A stretch of 64,000 nucleotides of DNA from JBCCFW01 sp039029535 (GCA_039029535.1 JBCCFW010000020.1:1-64000); one strand, 5' to 3'. Shown: positions 52,958 through 60,893, counted from the first letter of the stretch. Notes: generated from the sequence alone by a model not told the origin. Translations and numbers: made by a program.

Positions 52958-53400
52958 GCATCCGAGTCGCATCGTCCTGCCTGCTCGCTCTCCTCGTCGT
53001 CGGCGTTGCGAGCGCCACCACCCTTCAGGAGCCTCCGCGGCTGGTCGACGGTCAGTCCGCAGCGTTGAGCTTCGTGACCGAAGCGGGCGCGCCGGCCTCC
53101 GGCGTGGCGGTGACCGCCGTCTACCGTGAGAACGCCCACGCGTCCTTGCGCAAGGAAGTCGCGGTCGGCACCACCAACGCCGCGGGTCGGCTCGACTGGA
53201 CGCCCGAGCAGGCTGGAGTGGTCGTCCTCTCGTGGGACGGCGGAAGCCGGAACGTGAAGGTGCACCACGACGGCACGCCGGTGCTGGGCGTGATCATCGC
53301 CGCGCTCGCCGGCCTGCTGCTCGTCGGTGGCTCGGCGTGGTTCTTCGCGTCGATGCTCCGTCAGCCGACGCTGGACGAGTCCATCCCACCGTCCACCTGA
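52954..53400 (+). CDS. Small exported single-helix protein, possible transporter partner
   Basis: 148 residues: signal peptide (LLALLVVGVASA), an Ig-like beta domain (RLVDGQSAALSFVTEAGAPASGVAVTAVY, then TTNAAGRLDWTPEQAGVVVLSW) and a C-terminal membrane helix (VLGVIIAALAGLLLVGGSAWFFASML) with a short cytoplasmic tail. It starts inside the stop codon of the sodium symporter gene (ATGA). Small subunits are known for some NSS transporters, so this may be an accessory. No homologue of known function was recognised. Confidence 0.75.
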   Translation: MSIRVASSCLLALLVVGVASATTLQEPPRLVDGQSAALSFVTEAGAPASGVAVTAVYRENAHASLRKEVAVGTTNAAGRLDWTPEQAGVVVLSWDGGSRNVKVHHDGTPVLGVIIAALAGLLLVGGSAWFFASMLRQPTLDESIPPST

Positions 53401-53413
53401 GAAGGGAGCCGGG

Positions 53414-54172
53414 ATGCCCGCGAACGAGGAGCTGACCCGACTGCTCGGCCGAGCCGAGCGCGTCCTGGTGTTCACCGGGGCGGGTGTCAGCACCAGCAGC
53501 GGCATCCCCGACTTTCGTGGCCCGCAGGGCGTGTGGAAGCGGCGGCAGCCCGTCATGTTCCAGGACTTCGTCGCGTCCGAGGAGTCCCGCGTCGAGTACT
53601 GGGACCAGAAGGCCGAGGGCTGGGAGGGCTTCCGCGACGCCCAGCCGACGCCGACCCATCGCGCGCTGGTCGAGCTCGAGGAGCTCGGTCGACTCGAGGC
53701 CGTGCTCACCCAGAACATCGACGGCCTGCATCAGGCCGCCGGCACGAGCAGCGAGCGTCTCCTCGAGCTTCACGGCACCAACCGCTGGGTCGAGTGCCTG
53801 GACTGCGGCGAGCGCACGGATCCCGACCCGTCGGTCGCCGAGTTCCGGGAGACCCGTGCCTGTCCGCGCTGCCCCTGCGGCGGCCTCAGGAAGTTCGCGA
53901 CGATCAGCTTCGGTCAGGCGCTGGAGCCGGAGATCCTGCAACGGGCGGCGAGCCACGCTCAGTCCGCCGACCTCGCCCTCGCCATGGGCTCGACGCTCTC
54001 CGTCACGCCCGCCTGCCTGTTCCCGGCGTTGGTCAAGGAGCAGGGTCATCCGCTCATCATCATCAATCAGGGTGAAACCGACCTGGACGGCGCGGCCGAC
54101 CTCCGGCTGGACGGCAGCCTCGACGCGCTCGTCCCGCCGGCCATCTCCGCCCTACGCACGGAGTCGACGTGA
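53414..54172 (+). CDS. NAD-dependent protein deacylase (sirtuin, CobB type)
   Basis: 252 residues. GAGVSTSSGIPDFRG (22-36) binds NAD, LTQNIDGLHQAAG (98-110) is the substrate/NAD loop, and His120 in ELHG is the catalytic base. Zinc ligands are Cys128, Cys131, Cys150 and Cys153. ATISFGQAL replaces the usual PxVVFFGE, so the acyl-pocket wall is unusual. It removes acyl groups (acetyl, succinyl or similar) from lysines. It sits 13 bp after the small exported protein, and its stop overlaps the next gene by 4 bp, placing it between two transporter modules. ATG 53414 gives a normal N terminus. Confidence 0.93.
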   Translation: MPANEELTRLLGRAERVLVFTGAGVSTSSGIPDFRGPQGVWKRRQPVMFQDFVASEESRVEYWDQKAEGWEGFRDAQPTPTHRALVELEELGRLEAVLTQNIDGLHQAAGTSSERLLELHGTNRWVECLDCGERTDPDPSVAEFRETRACPRCPCGGLRKFATISFGQALEPEILQRAASHAQSADLALAMGSTLSVTPACLFPALVKEQGHPLIIINQGETDLDGAADLRLDGSLDALVPPAISALRTEST

Positions 54173-54384
54173 GCGAGCCGACCACCACCCCCACGCGCCG
54201 CCGGCCTCGCTTCGAGCTGCCGCTGCTCCTGACCTGCGCCTGCCTGACGGCACCCTTCCCCTTCGCCAGTCGCGAGACGAGCTGGCTGCTCGGCCTGCCG
54301 ACTTGGCTGTGGTGGTCGGCCGGGTTCACCGTCCTGCTGTCAGCGCTCACCTCCTGGGCGATCTTGAAGCACTGGGACGACTGA
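54169..54384 (+). CDS. Small two-helix membrane protein, probable SSS transporter subunit
   Basis: 71 residues with two predicted helices (about 18-36 and 41-63) separated by a short turn (LLGLPTWLWW), typical of the small DUF3311-type proteins encoded directly before sodium:solute symporters. The GTG start overlaps the sirtuin stop (GTGA). The gap to the symporter start is 1 bp. In other bacteria such small subunits are required for function or assembly of the symporter; here that is inference from position and shape. Confidence 0.8.
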   Translation: MSEPTTTPTRRRPRFELPLLLTCACLTAPFPFASRETSWLLGLPTWLWWSAGFTVLLSALTSWAILKHWDD

Positions 54385-54385
54385 C

Positions 54386-55867
54386 GTGAGCGACCTGACC
54401 GGCCAACTCCTGGCTCTCACCGTCGGCTACCTGGTCCTGCTCATCGTGCTGGGCTGGCTGGGTCGTCGTGCGCGCAAGGCGTCGACGCTCTCGGACCACT
54501 ACCTCGCCGGCCACTCCCTCGGCTTCCTCGTCCTGCTGCTCACGCTGTTCGCGACGCAGTACAGCGGCAACTCGCTCTCGGCCTTCCCGGGCAAGACCTA
54601 CCGCGGCGGCCTGTCCTACTTCATGAGCGTGACCTTCATGGTCGCCATCGTCGCCGGCTACCTCCCCTTCGCGCCCCGGCTCGTCAAGCTGGCGCGACGT
54701 CGAAGCTACCTCACGCCCTCCGACTACCTCGTCGATCGCTTCGGCAGCGTGCGGCTGGCCACCGCGGCGAGCGTCATCTTCACCGTGGCGCTGTGCAACT
54801 ACTTGCTCGCTCAGCTCATCGCCATGGGCAACGCCTTCGCCGGCATCTCCGACGGCGCGGTCCCTTACACGGCCGGCGTCATCGGCGGGGCCACCATCAT
54901 CTTGATCTACGAGCTCATGGGCGGGATGAGGGCGGTGGCCTGGACCGACATGCTCCAAGGCGGGGCGATGTTCATCGGCATCGGCTGCGTCGTGCTCGTG
55001 ATCTGGAACGTCATCGGGAGCCCGGCCGAGATCGTCGGCACCATCGCCGCCAGCGCCCCGCAGAAGGTCGCCGCTCCCAGCGTCACCGCCTGCATCACCT
55101 GGATTTCGACCTGCGCCCTGCTCGGCTTCGGCGCGCCGCTCTATCCCCAGGCCATCCAACGTCTCTACGCGGCGGCCAGCACGCGCGAGCTGCGTCGCTC
55201 GCTGGCGGTCATGTCCTTCCTCCCGCTCTTCGCCGTCACGGCCGTGGTCTACATCGGCCTCGCCGGCCTCGTGCAACGTCCGGGCTTGAGCACCCAGGAG
55301 TCCGACCGCATCACCTTCCTCGTGCTCTCCGATCTCGTCGAGCTCGAGCCGCTGGCGCGCCTGCCGGTGCTGCTGGTCATGCTCGCGGTCGTGTCGGCCA
55401 TCATGTCGACGGCAGACTCCTCCCTTCTCTCGCTGTCGTCCATCGCGACCAAGGACTTCTTCGCCCGGGCGAAGGGACTCACCGACCAGCAGGCCGAGGG
55501 GCTGACCTCGCAGGCACGGATCATCTCGGTCGTGGTCATGGGTCTCATCGTGACCCTGGCCCTGCGACCACCGACCACCTTGTGGCGACTGCTGGAAATC
55601 AAGTTCGAGATCCTCATCCAGCTCTCGCCGGCCTTCCTCTTCGGAACCCTCCACGACAAGGACGACCCGCGCGGCTACGACGTCGTCGACATCAGCATCG
55701 GGCTCGCGCTGGGGCTGGTCGTGGGGCTCACGCTCTACGCGCTGGGAATGACCAAGGTCGGCGGTCTCCACGCCGGCGTCATCGGCCTGCTCGTGAACTT
55801 CGCCGCCGTCTTGCTGAGCCGTGTCCTCAGGCGACGTGGCGGGCTCGCAGGGTCGATGGAGGCCTGA
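54386..55867 (+). CDS. Sodium:solute symporter family transporter
   Basis: 493 residues with about 13 membrane helices. SSS signatures: LAGHSLGFLVLLLTLFATQYSGNSLSAF, ARRRSYLTPSDYLVDRFGS, YELMGGMRAVAWTDMLQGG, and VSAIMSTADSSLLSLSSI for the Na2 site. It imports a small organic solute (carboxylate, sugar, proline, pantothenate or similar) with sodium. The preceding small membrane protein is its likely partner. GTG 54386 follows the small subunit after 1 bp. This and the upstream NSS-type transporter form one dense five-gene run. Confidence 0.9.
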   Translation: MSDLTGQLLALTVGYLVLLIVLGWLGRRARKASTLSDHYLAGHSLGFLVLLLTLFATQYSGNSLSAFPGKTYRGGLSYFMSVTFMVAIVAGYLPFAPRLVKLARRRSYLTPSDYLVDRFGSVRLATAASVIFTVALCNYLLAQLIAMGNAFAGISDGAVPYTAGVIGGATIILIYELMGGMRAVAWTDMLQGGAMFIGIGCVVLVIWNVIGSPAEIVGTIAASAPQKVAAPSVTACITWISTCALLGFGAPLYPQAIQRLYAAASTRELRRSLAVMSFLPLFAVTAVVYIGLAGLVQRPGLSTQESDRITFLVLSDLVELEPLARLPVLLVMLAVVSAIMSTADSSLLSLSSIATKDFFARAKGLTDQQAEGLTSQARIISVVVMGLIVTLALRPPTTLWRLLEIKFEILIQLSPAFLFGTLHDKDDPRGYDVVDISIGLALGLVVGLTLYALGMTKVGGLHAGVIGLLVNFAAVLLSRVLRRRGGLAGSMEA

Positions 55868-55951
55868 CGCTCTCGCGCCACGGTCCAGCTCGGTTGGCGC
55901 TTCCGTCCCCTTCAGGCATGCTGCTGTCGTCTCCACCACGACGAGGTGAGC

Positions 55952-56221
55952 ATGCCCCGGGTGAGCTTCACGCAGAACCTGCAGCGTCACGTCCGTCGCG
56001 ACCCGCTCGAGGTCGCCGGCAGCACTCTCAAGGAAGCGCTGGAGGCCGTCTTCGCGGTCACCCCACAGATGCGCGGCTACGTCCTGGAGGACCAGGGCTC
56101 CATCCGCCGTCACGTCGTCGTGTTCATCGACGGTGAGCAGTCGCAGGATCGCGACGGCCTCTCCGATCCCCTCCGCCCAGACAGCGACGTCCACGTCATG
56201 CAAGCGCTCTCAGGCGGGTAG
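55952..56221 (+). CDS. MoaD/ThiS-family ubiquitin-like protein ending in Gly-Gly
   Basis: 89 residues with a beta-grasp fold of MoaD/ThiS type (PRVSFTQNLQRHV, STLKEALEAVF, GYVLEDQGSIRRHVVVFIDGEQ, then SDVHVMQALSGG). It ends exactly in Gly-Gly, the residues that are adenylated and charged with sulfur or conjugated to lysine in this family. No MoaE, ThiG, ThiF/MoeB or molybdopterin gene is present in the window. ATG 55952 is preferred over GTG 55946 because its ribosome-binding spacing is better. Nine bases separate it from the Asp-box propeller gene, so both are probably one transcript. It could be a sulfur carrier or protein modifier. Confidence 0.88.
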   Translation: MPRVSFTQNLQRHVRRDPLEVAGSTLKEALEAVFAVTPQMRGYVLEDQGSIRRHVVVFIDGEQSQDRDGLSDPLRPDSDVHVMQALSGG

Positions 56222-56230
56222 GAGTCTTCC

Positions 56231-57337
56231 ATGAGCGACCGTCTCTTCGTCTCCACGCGCAAGGGCCTCTTCCGCTACGACCGCTCGTCCTCGGGCGAGT
56301 GGAAGGTCGAAGCCGCCACCTTCCTCGGCGACAACGTGACGCTCTGCCTGCCGCTCGCCGAGGGCAAGGTGCTGGCGGCGCTCGATCACGGCCACTTCGG
56401 CGTCAAGGTCCACCGCTCCACCGACGAGGGCGCGAGCTTCACCGAGACGACCACGCCAAAGTACCCGGAGAAGCCCGAGGGCCTCGTCGACCTCAACGCC
56501 ATGACGAAGGAACCGCTGGCCTGGAATCTCAAGCTCATCTGGTCGCTGGAATCCGGCGGACCGGACCAGCGGGGTCGGATCTGGGTGGGCACCATTCCCG
56601 GTGGTCTCTTCCGCAGCGACGACGAGGGCGAGAGCTGGGAGCTGGTCCGCTCGCTCTGGGACGACGAACGTCGTCAGGGCTGGTTCGGCGGCGGCGCCGA
56701 CTTGCCCGGCATCCACTCGATCTGCGTCGACCCCCGGAGCTCGAGCCGCGTCCTGCTCGGCGTGTCCTGTGGCGGGGCGTGGATCACCGACGACGACGGC
56801 GCGAGCTGGCGTCTGTCGGCGAAGGGCATGAAGGCGCTCTTCATGCCGCCGGACAAGCAAGACGACGAGAACACCCAGGACCCCCATCGCATCGTCCAGT
56901 GCCCCGGTCAGCCCGAGGTGTACTGGTGTCAGCATCACTGCGGCGTCTGGCGCTCCACCGATGAAGGCGCCAACTGGGATCAGGTCGAGGTCCCGCCGTC
57001 GAGCTTCGGCTTCGGCGTGGCGGTCCACCCGGAAGACGGCGACACCGCCTGGTTCGTGCCGGGGGTCAGCGACGAGCACCGCATCCCCGTCGACGGCCAA
57101 GTCGTCGTCGCCCGCACGCGGGACGGCGGCAAGAGCTTCGACGTCCTCCGCGAGGGCCTCCCTCAGGAACACGCCTACGATCTGACCTATCGTCATGCCC
57201 TCGACATCGACGGCAGCGGTGACCGACTCGCCTTCGGCAGCACCACCGGCGGCCTGTGGCTGACCGAGGACCAGGGCGACCACTGGCAGTGCCTGAGCGC
57301 CAACCTCCCCCCCATCCACGCCGTCCGCTTCGCGTGA
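56231..57337 (+). CDS. Asp-box (BNR) beta-propeller protein
   Basis: 368 residues with six Asp-box motifs (S/T-x-D-x-G-x-x-W/F) at 63-70, 129-136, 186-193, 242-249, 296-303 and 345-352, giving a six-bladed propeller like sialidases, Sortilin/VPS10 and WD40/YVTN-type exo-alpha-sialidase homologues. It has no signal peptide, so it is probably cytoplasmic. No sialidase Arg triad is evident, so the label sialidase should not be trusted. The gene is 9 bp after the MoaD-like gene and 13 bp before the LOG gene. A functional link to the ubiquitin-like protein is suggested by spacing only. Confidence 0.85.
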   Translation: MSDRLFVSTRKGLFRYDRSSSGEWKVEAATFLGDNVTLCLPLAEGKVLAALDHGHFGVKVHRSTDEGASFTETTTPKYPEKPEGLVDLNAMTKEPLAWNLKLIWSLESGGPDQRGRIWVGTIPGGLFRSDDEGESWELVRSLWDDERRQGWFGGGADLPGIHSICVDPRSSSRVLLGVSCGGAWITDDDGASWRLSAKGMKALFMPPDKQDDENTQDPHRIVQCPGQPEVYWCQHHCGVWRSTDEGANWDQVEVPPSSFGFGVAVHPEDGDTAWFVPGVSDEHRIPVDGQVVVARTRDGGKSFDVLREGLPQEHAYDLTYRHALDIDGSGDRLAFGSTTGGLWLTEDQGDHWQCLSANLPPIHAVRFA

Positions 57338-57350
57338 CTCGGAAGACGAC

Positions 57351-57539
57351 ATGAGCCTGCGCCCACGTCCCCACTGGTTCGAGGTCGACGACGAGGACCT
57401 CCTCACCGCCCACGTCGAGAGCCCCCTCGGGCTCAAGGACTCGGTCGTCCAGGGGCTCGACCTCACCGGCTGGTCGGATCGCCTCCTCGGCTGCGACCTC
57501 ACCGGCGCGGTCTTCCTCGGCTGCCGCTTCACGCCGTAG
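57351..57539 (+). CDS. N-terminal piece of a split LOG-family protein
   Basis: 62 residues that correspond to the N-terminal domain of long LOG-like proteins (DLLTAHVESPLGLKDSVVQGLDL, then GAVFLGCRFTP). The frame ends at TAG 57537-57539 and continues in the same frame only two codons later at ATG 57546. Removing the stop would give one protein of about 380 residues, the usual size. TAG is used as an ordinary stop elsewhere in the window (for example at 20650-20652), so this is probably a nonsense mutation, a sequencing error, or a deliberate split with reinitiation. Confidence 0.7.
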   Translation: MSLRPRPHWFEVDDEDLLTAHVESPLGLKDSVVQGLDLTGWSDRLLGCDLTGAVFLGCRFTP

Positions 57540-57545
57540 CTCCCG

Positions 57546-58496
57546 ATGGAGCTGCTGTCGCGGGGCGCGGTGGTCTTCCCCAGCCTGAAGGAGAACCGAC
57601 CGTACCGGCCGGGGCGCAGCGGCCTCTACACCGTCGACGAGCTGCTGGAGGGCTTCGACCCGAGCGATCCGAGCAGCAGCTTCGACGACGCGGTGGACTC
57701 CGCGATCTACCGTCACTCCCACGCCTACCGGGAGAGCCGCGAGCCACTACCCATCCTCGAGTCGCTGGCGCAACGTCTCCACGATCACGCCATCGACGAC
57801 GCCCTCGACGAGCTGCTCCACGACCCCGACCATCCGCGGAAGGTCGTCGCGGTCATGGGCGGCCACGCGCTCAAGCGCGACGAGCCGATCTACGCGGAGG
57901 TCACCCGACTCGGACGGGGCCTCGTGCGTGCGGGCTACTTCCTGGCGACGGGCGGCGGTCCCGGGGCGATGGAGGCCTCGCAGCTCGGCGCCTGGCTGGC
58001 CGGAGACGACGACGCGGCCCTGGAGACGGCGGTCGCCACCCTGGCGCAGGAGCCGGACTACCGCACCTCACGCTACGTCCAGCTCGGGCTCGAGGTCCGC
58101 GACCGTCACCCGAACGGACCCGAGAGCCTGGCCATCCCCACCTGGTTCTACGGTCACGAGCCCACCAACACCTTCGCCACGCACGTCGCCAAGTACTTCA
58201 GCAACAGTCTCAGGGAGGACGGGCTGTTGGCGATCGCGCACCATGGCATCGTGTTCACGCCAGGCAGTGCGGGAACGGTCCAGGAAGTGTTCCAGGACGC
58301 GGCACAGAACCACTACCGCACCTGCGTGTACGAAAGCCCCATGGTCTTCCTGGGTCGTGAGTTCTGGACCGAGCGGCTGCCCGCCTGGCAGCTCGTGCAG
58401 GCCCTCTCGAACGGACGGAGCTACTCCGAACAGCTCGCGATCGTCGACGACGTCGACGAGGCGGTGGACTTCATCGTCAGCCATCCGCCGAGATAG
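57546..58496 (+). CDS. LOG-family nucleotide phosphoribohydrolase-like protein
   Basis: 316 residues. Rossmann-like LOG fold (formerly annotated lysine decarboxylase): VVAVMGGHALKRD, YFLATGGGPGAMEASQLGAWLAG and the catalytic PGSAGTVQEVFQ motif (PGGxGTxxE type). The family cleaves nucleoside monophosphates to free base and ribose phosphate. The upstream part, including the N-terminal domain, is in the same frame across a TAG at 57537-57539. ATG 57546 lies 6 bases after that stop, so translational reinitiation is possible. It is the last gene of a cluster beginning with the MoaD-like gene. Substrate unknown. Confidence 0.9.
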   Translation: MELLSRGAVVFPSLKENRPYRPGRSGLYTVDELLEGFDPSDPSSSFDDAVDSAIYRHSHAYRESREPLPILESLAQRLHDHAIDDALDELLHDPDHPRKVVAVMGGHALKRDEPIYAEVTRLGRGLVRAGYFLATGGGPGAMEASQLGAWLAGDDDAALETAVATLAQEPDYRTSRYVQLGLEVRDRHPNGPESLAIPTWFYGHEPTNTFATHVAKYFSNSLREDGLLAIAHHGIVFTPGSAGTVQEVFQDAAQNHYRTCVYESPMVFLGREFWTERLPAWQLVQALSNGRSYSEQLAIVDDVDEAVDFIVSHPPR

Positions 58497-58570
58497 CGAC
58501 TCGCTCGTCTCAAGCGTGGCGACGCCGACCCGATAGCCGGAGCAACAGCTCATTGGCCCGGGGAGGCCCC

Positions 58571-59167
58571 ATGGATCGCTCACCACGCACTCTCCTCATC
58601 GATCCCGACCCTTGCGTCCAACGCCGGGCGGTGAAGCTCTTGTCCGAGAGTCATCGGCTCGAGCTCGCCTCGACGGACGCGACGCTCTGGGAACAGCTCG
58701 ATCATCGCGCACCCGACCTCGTGCTCGTCGCCCATCGGCCGCCGGCACTGGATGGTCTCGACCTCTTGCGACGACTTCGGGGCGTGCGCCCCGACATCGC
58801 GCGGGTCGCCCTCGTTCCGAGCAAGGCGGTGGGTCTTCGTGACCTCGCGCTGGAGCTCGGCTGCGACGAGATCATCGACGACCGCCTCGACGAGATGGAG
58901 CTGCGGCTCATCCTGCCGCGAGCGTTGATGACGTCCCAACGCCGGCTCGAGCGGGTCGTGTATCGGAAGCGGGTGGAGCAAGCCGCCAACCTCGGCCAAG
59001 AGCTGGGCGAACGACTCCGCACGCTGGAGCTTCAGCTCGACGCGCATCGTCTGAGGGCTCGCAGCAACGCCGAGCTCCGGGCAGCCAGCTCGGCCGTGGA
59101 GGCCGCTCGCGCGCTGGCCCGGGTGGCGGAGCAGGTGCAGCCGGTGATGGAGCGCGAGCTGAGCTGA
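58571..59167 (+). CDS. Degenerate receiver-like protein with coiled coil
   Basis: 198 residues. The first 125 follow the response-regulator receiver pattern (LLIDPDPCVQRRAVKLL, PDLVLVAHRPPALDGLDLLRRL, then DDRLDEMELRLIL). The phospho-acceptor Asp is replaced (LVLVAH where LVLLD would be expected), and the conserved Lys-Pro is absent. The C-terminal 70 residues form a coiled coil (VEQAANLGQELGERLRTLELQLDAHRLRARS). It is likely a pseudo-receiver scaffold or dimerisation protein. ATG 58571 was chosen; three upstream in-frame codons add only a short unconserved tail. It is convergent with the scramblase gene. Confidence 0.75.
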   Translation: MDRSPRTLLIDPDPCVQRRAVKLLSESHRLELASTDATLWEQLDHRAPDLVLVAHRPPALDGLDLLRRLRGVRPDIARVALVPSKAVGLRDLALELGCDEIIDDRLDEMELRLILPRALMTSQRRLERVVYRKRVEQAANLGQELGERLRTLELQLDAHRLRARSNAELRAASSAVEAARALARVAEQVQPVMERELS

Positions 59168-59201
59168 CCGGCGAGCTCATCGCGAGCAACGAAGCGCTGC
59201 G

Positions 59202-60053
59202 TCAGCTCCGCTCGAAGTAGTCGAAGTCGATCACCAGCGTGGCGATGACGAGCATCCGCTTGTCCGTCACCGACAAGCGGGGATCGTCGAAGCTGACGTG
59301 GAAAGTGTCGGCGTCGGTGAGCAGCTCCCGTCCACCGCCCGACCACTTCTTCTTGATGAGCGCGACCTGACGTCCGCCTCGGAACACCGGGAAGGTCCAC
59401 GGGCTCAGGATCGAGCCGTCGATCATCATGTCGCCACCCGGCTTGTCACCGACGGTGATGCGATAACGGCGCTTGATGAAGATGGGCCACTTCCGTCGGA
59501 CCGTGCCGACCGGCTGCCCATCGGTCGACAAGGCAAGCAGCTCCGGCGGGCTGAAGTCGCCGAGAATGGAGAACGGCCGGGTCGCCTCGGCGGCCCAGCC
59601 GGCCTCCTGGTCGGTCACGTTCACGTCCACCGGACGACCCGAGCCCAGGAACTGCCGCACCAGGAAGCCACCGGTCCCCGAGCTGCTCTCGTCGGCGCCA
59701 CCGAGCTCACGACCCGTGACGGAGTCGAGGATCACGTAGCGGTTGGCCTGCTCGTAACCGACGACCACCTCACGCATCTCGACGAGCTGCTTCACGACCA
59801 CCGAGCGACAGGTCGCCAGACCGGCTGCCACCGGCTCCTGCTCACGCATCCGCTCGTAGGCCGCCCTTCCGGCCGCCGCGGGGCCGGCGGAGCTCGCCGT
59901 CATCTCGCGTCGGAGCTGGGCGACCGCCATCTCCCACTCCTCGCCGCTGATCTCGCCGTCACCATCGACGTCGTAGCGAGCGAGCACGCTCGGATCGTCA
60001 CGGAGGAGACGCTTGAGCTCACGGACCGCGTCGCGGAAGGCTGCTTCACTCAT
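59202..60053 (-). CDS. EF-hand / phospholipid scramblase-fold fusion protein
   Basis: 283 residues. Residues 28-39 are a canonical EF-hand loop (Asp28, Asp30, Asp32, Gly33, Glu34, Ile35, Ser36, Glu39) in a helical N-terminal region. From about residue 95 the protein matches the scramblase/LURP-one-related beta-barrel: RYVILDSVTGRELGGADESS, FSILGDFSPPELLALS, VGTVRRKWPIFIKRRYRI, LSPWTFPVFRGGRQVALIKKKW and VTDKRMLVIATLVIDFDYF. In eukaryotes this barrel is in calcium-activated scramblases; bacterial members have unclear function. No signal peptide. Calcium responsiveness is inferred from the EF-hand. ATG 60053 is 12 bp from the Lon-N-domain gene, which is read first. Confidence 0.85.
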   Translation of the reverse strand: MSEAAFRDAVRELKRLLRDDPSVLARYDVDGDGEISGEEWEMAVAQLRREMTASSAGPAAAGRAAYERMREQEPVAAGLATCRSVVVKQLVEMREVVVGYEQANRYVILDSVTGRELGGADESSSGTGGFLVRQFLGSGRPVDVNVTDQEAGWAAEATRPFSILGDFSPPELLALSTDGQPVGTVRRKWPIFIKRRYRITVGDKPGGDMMIDGSILSPWTFPVFRGGRQVALIKKKWSGGGRELLTDADTFHVSFDDPRLSVTDKRMLVIATLVIDFDYFERS

Positions 60054-60065
60054 GGGAGACCGACG

Positions 60066-60737
60066 TCAGACCTTGTCCAGCTCGTCGAGCTCGCCCGGAT
60101 CCGAGCGCAGCACGAGGCTGCCGAGGACGTCGATGACCTCGTCGAGACGCTCGAGCACCGAGTCGTTCTCCAGCAGACCCTGACGCTTGCTGCCATTGCC
60201 CGTCGTCAACGAGCAGAGCACGTCGGAGAGCTCACCCGCGTCGTCCACTCGTTCGAGCGTGATGATGACCAGCTTGCCGGCGCGAGGGTGAAGGGGGACG
60301 AGTGCCGTGGCCAGCTCGCGCAAGACCTGACGTCGCGCCAGCAAGGCATCGCGGTCCGGCTCGGTCAGGGGATGACGCTCGGTCGTCGCGATGCGATAGG
60401 GCGTGACCGTCGACTGCTCCTCGACGAGCCGCACGCGCTCGAGTCCCTCGACGACGATGTCGAAACGTCCATCGTCGTGTCGGTGATGCACCGCGATCCG
60501 ACCCGCCGTCGCCACGTTGCGAATGCGCGGCCCGTGAGGTGTTTCCTCCCCCTCCGGATCGAGCTGCCAGACGGCCATCGGCAGGTCGTGCTCGAGACAG
60601 TCCTCGACCAGGGTCTTGTAGCGCGGCTCGAAGACGTGCAGGGGCAGCATCGTGTTGGGAAACAGCGCCACGCCCTCCAGCGGGAAGAGCGCGAGCTGAC
60701 CCAGGTGCTCCGACGTGAGAGCGGTGACCGCTGTCAT
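60066..60737 (-). CDS. Lon N-terminal-domain protein
   Basis: 223 residues resembling the substrate-binding domain of Lon protease (LALFPLEGVALFPNTMLPLHVFEPRYKTLVEDCLEHD, then RFDIVVEGLERVRLV) without the ATPase or protease parts. Stand-alone proteins of this type are common; their role is thought to be substrate recognition or regulation. The start ATG 60737 has a near-perfect AGGAGGTT ribosome-binding site at 60740-60747. It is upstream of, and probably cotranscribed with, the EF-hand scramblase gene. Confidence 0.9.
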   Translation of the reverse strand: MTAVTALTSEHLGQLALFPLEGVALFPNTMLPLHVFEPRYKTLVEDCLEHDLPMAVWQLDPEGEETPHGPRIRNVATAGRIAVHHRHDDGRFDIVVEGLERVRLVEEQSTVTPYRIATTERHPLTEPDRDALLARRQVLRELATALVPLHPRAGKLVIITLERVDDAGELSDVLCSLTTGNGSKRQGLLENDSVLERLDEVIDVLGSLVLRSDPGELDELDKV

Positions 60738-60865
60738 CCAACCTCCTGGAGGCCTACGCCGCGGGTCCGCCTGACGCAGGCTCCTGAACTGAGAGTAGTC
60801 ACTTCCGCCGCCCGTCTTCCCGCGTTCCGCGCGACGCCTGGCCAGCACGTGGCCTTTCGACCCGA

Positions 60866-60893
60866 AGCCGAGCCCGAGGCGTCGGGCTCGGCT
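60866..60893 (-). terminator. Perfect 12-bp hairpin after the glycosidase-like gene
   Basis: AGCCGAGCCCGA (60866-60877) pairs with TCGGGCTCGGCT (60882-60893) around a 4-base loop. It lies 36 bp downstream of the minus-strand stop at 60929. No U-tract follows, so it may stabilise the 3' end rather than terminate alone. Confidence 0.5.

Noticed and set aside
56231..57337. Annotation of the Asp-box propeller as a sialidase
   Set aside because: Asp-boxes define the fold only. No sialidase Arg triad or catalytic Tyr/Glu pattern was seen and there is no signal peptide.
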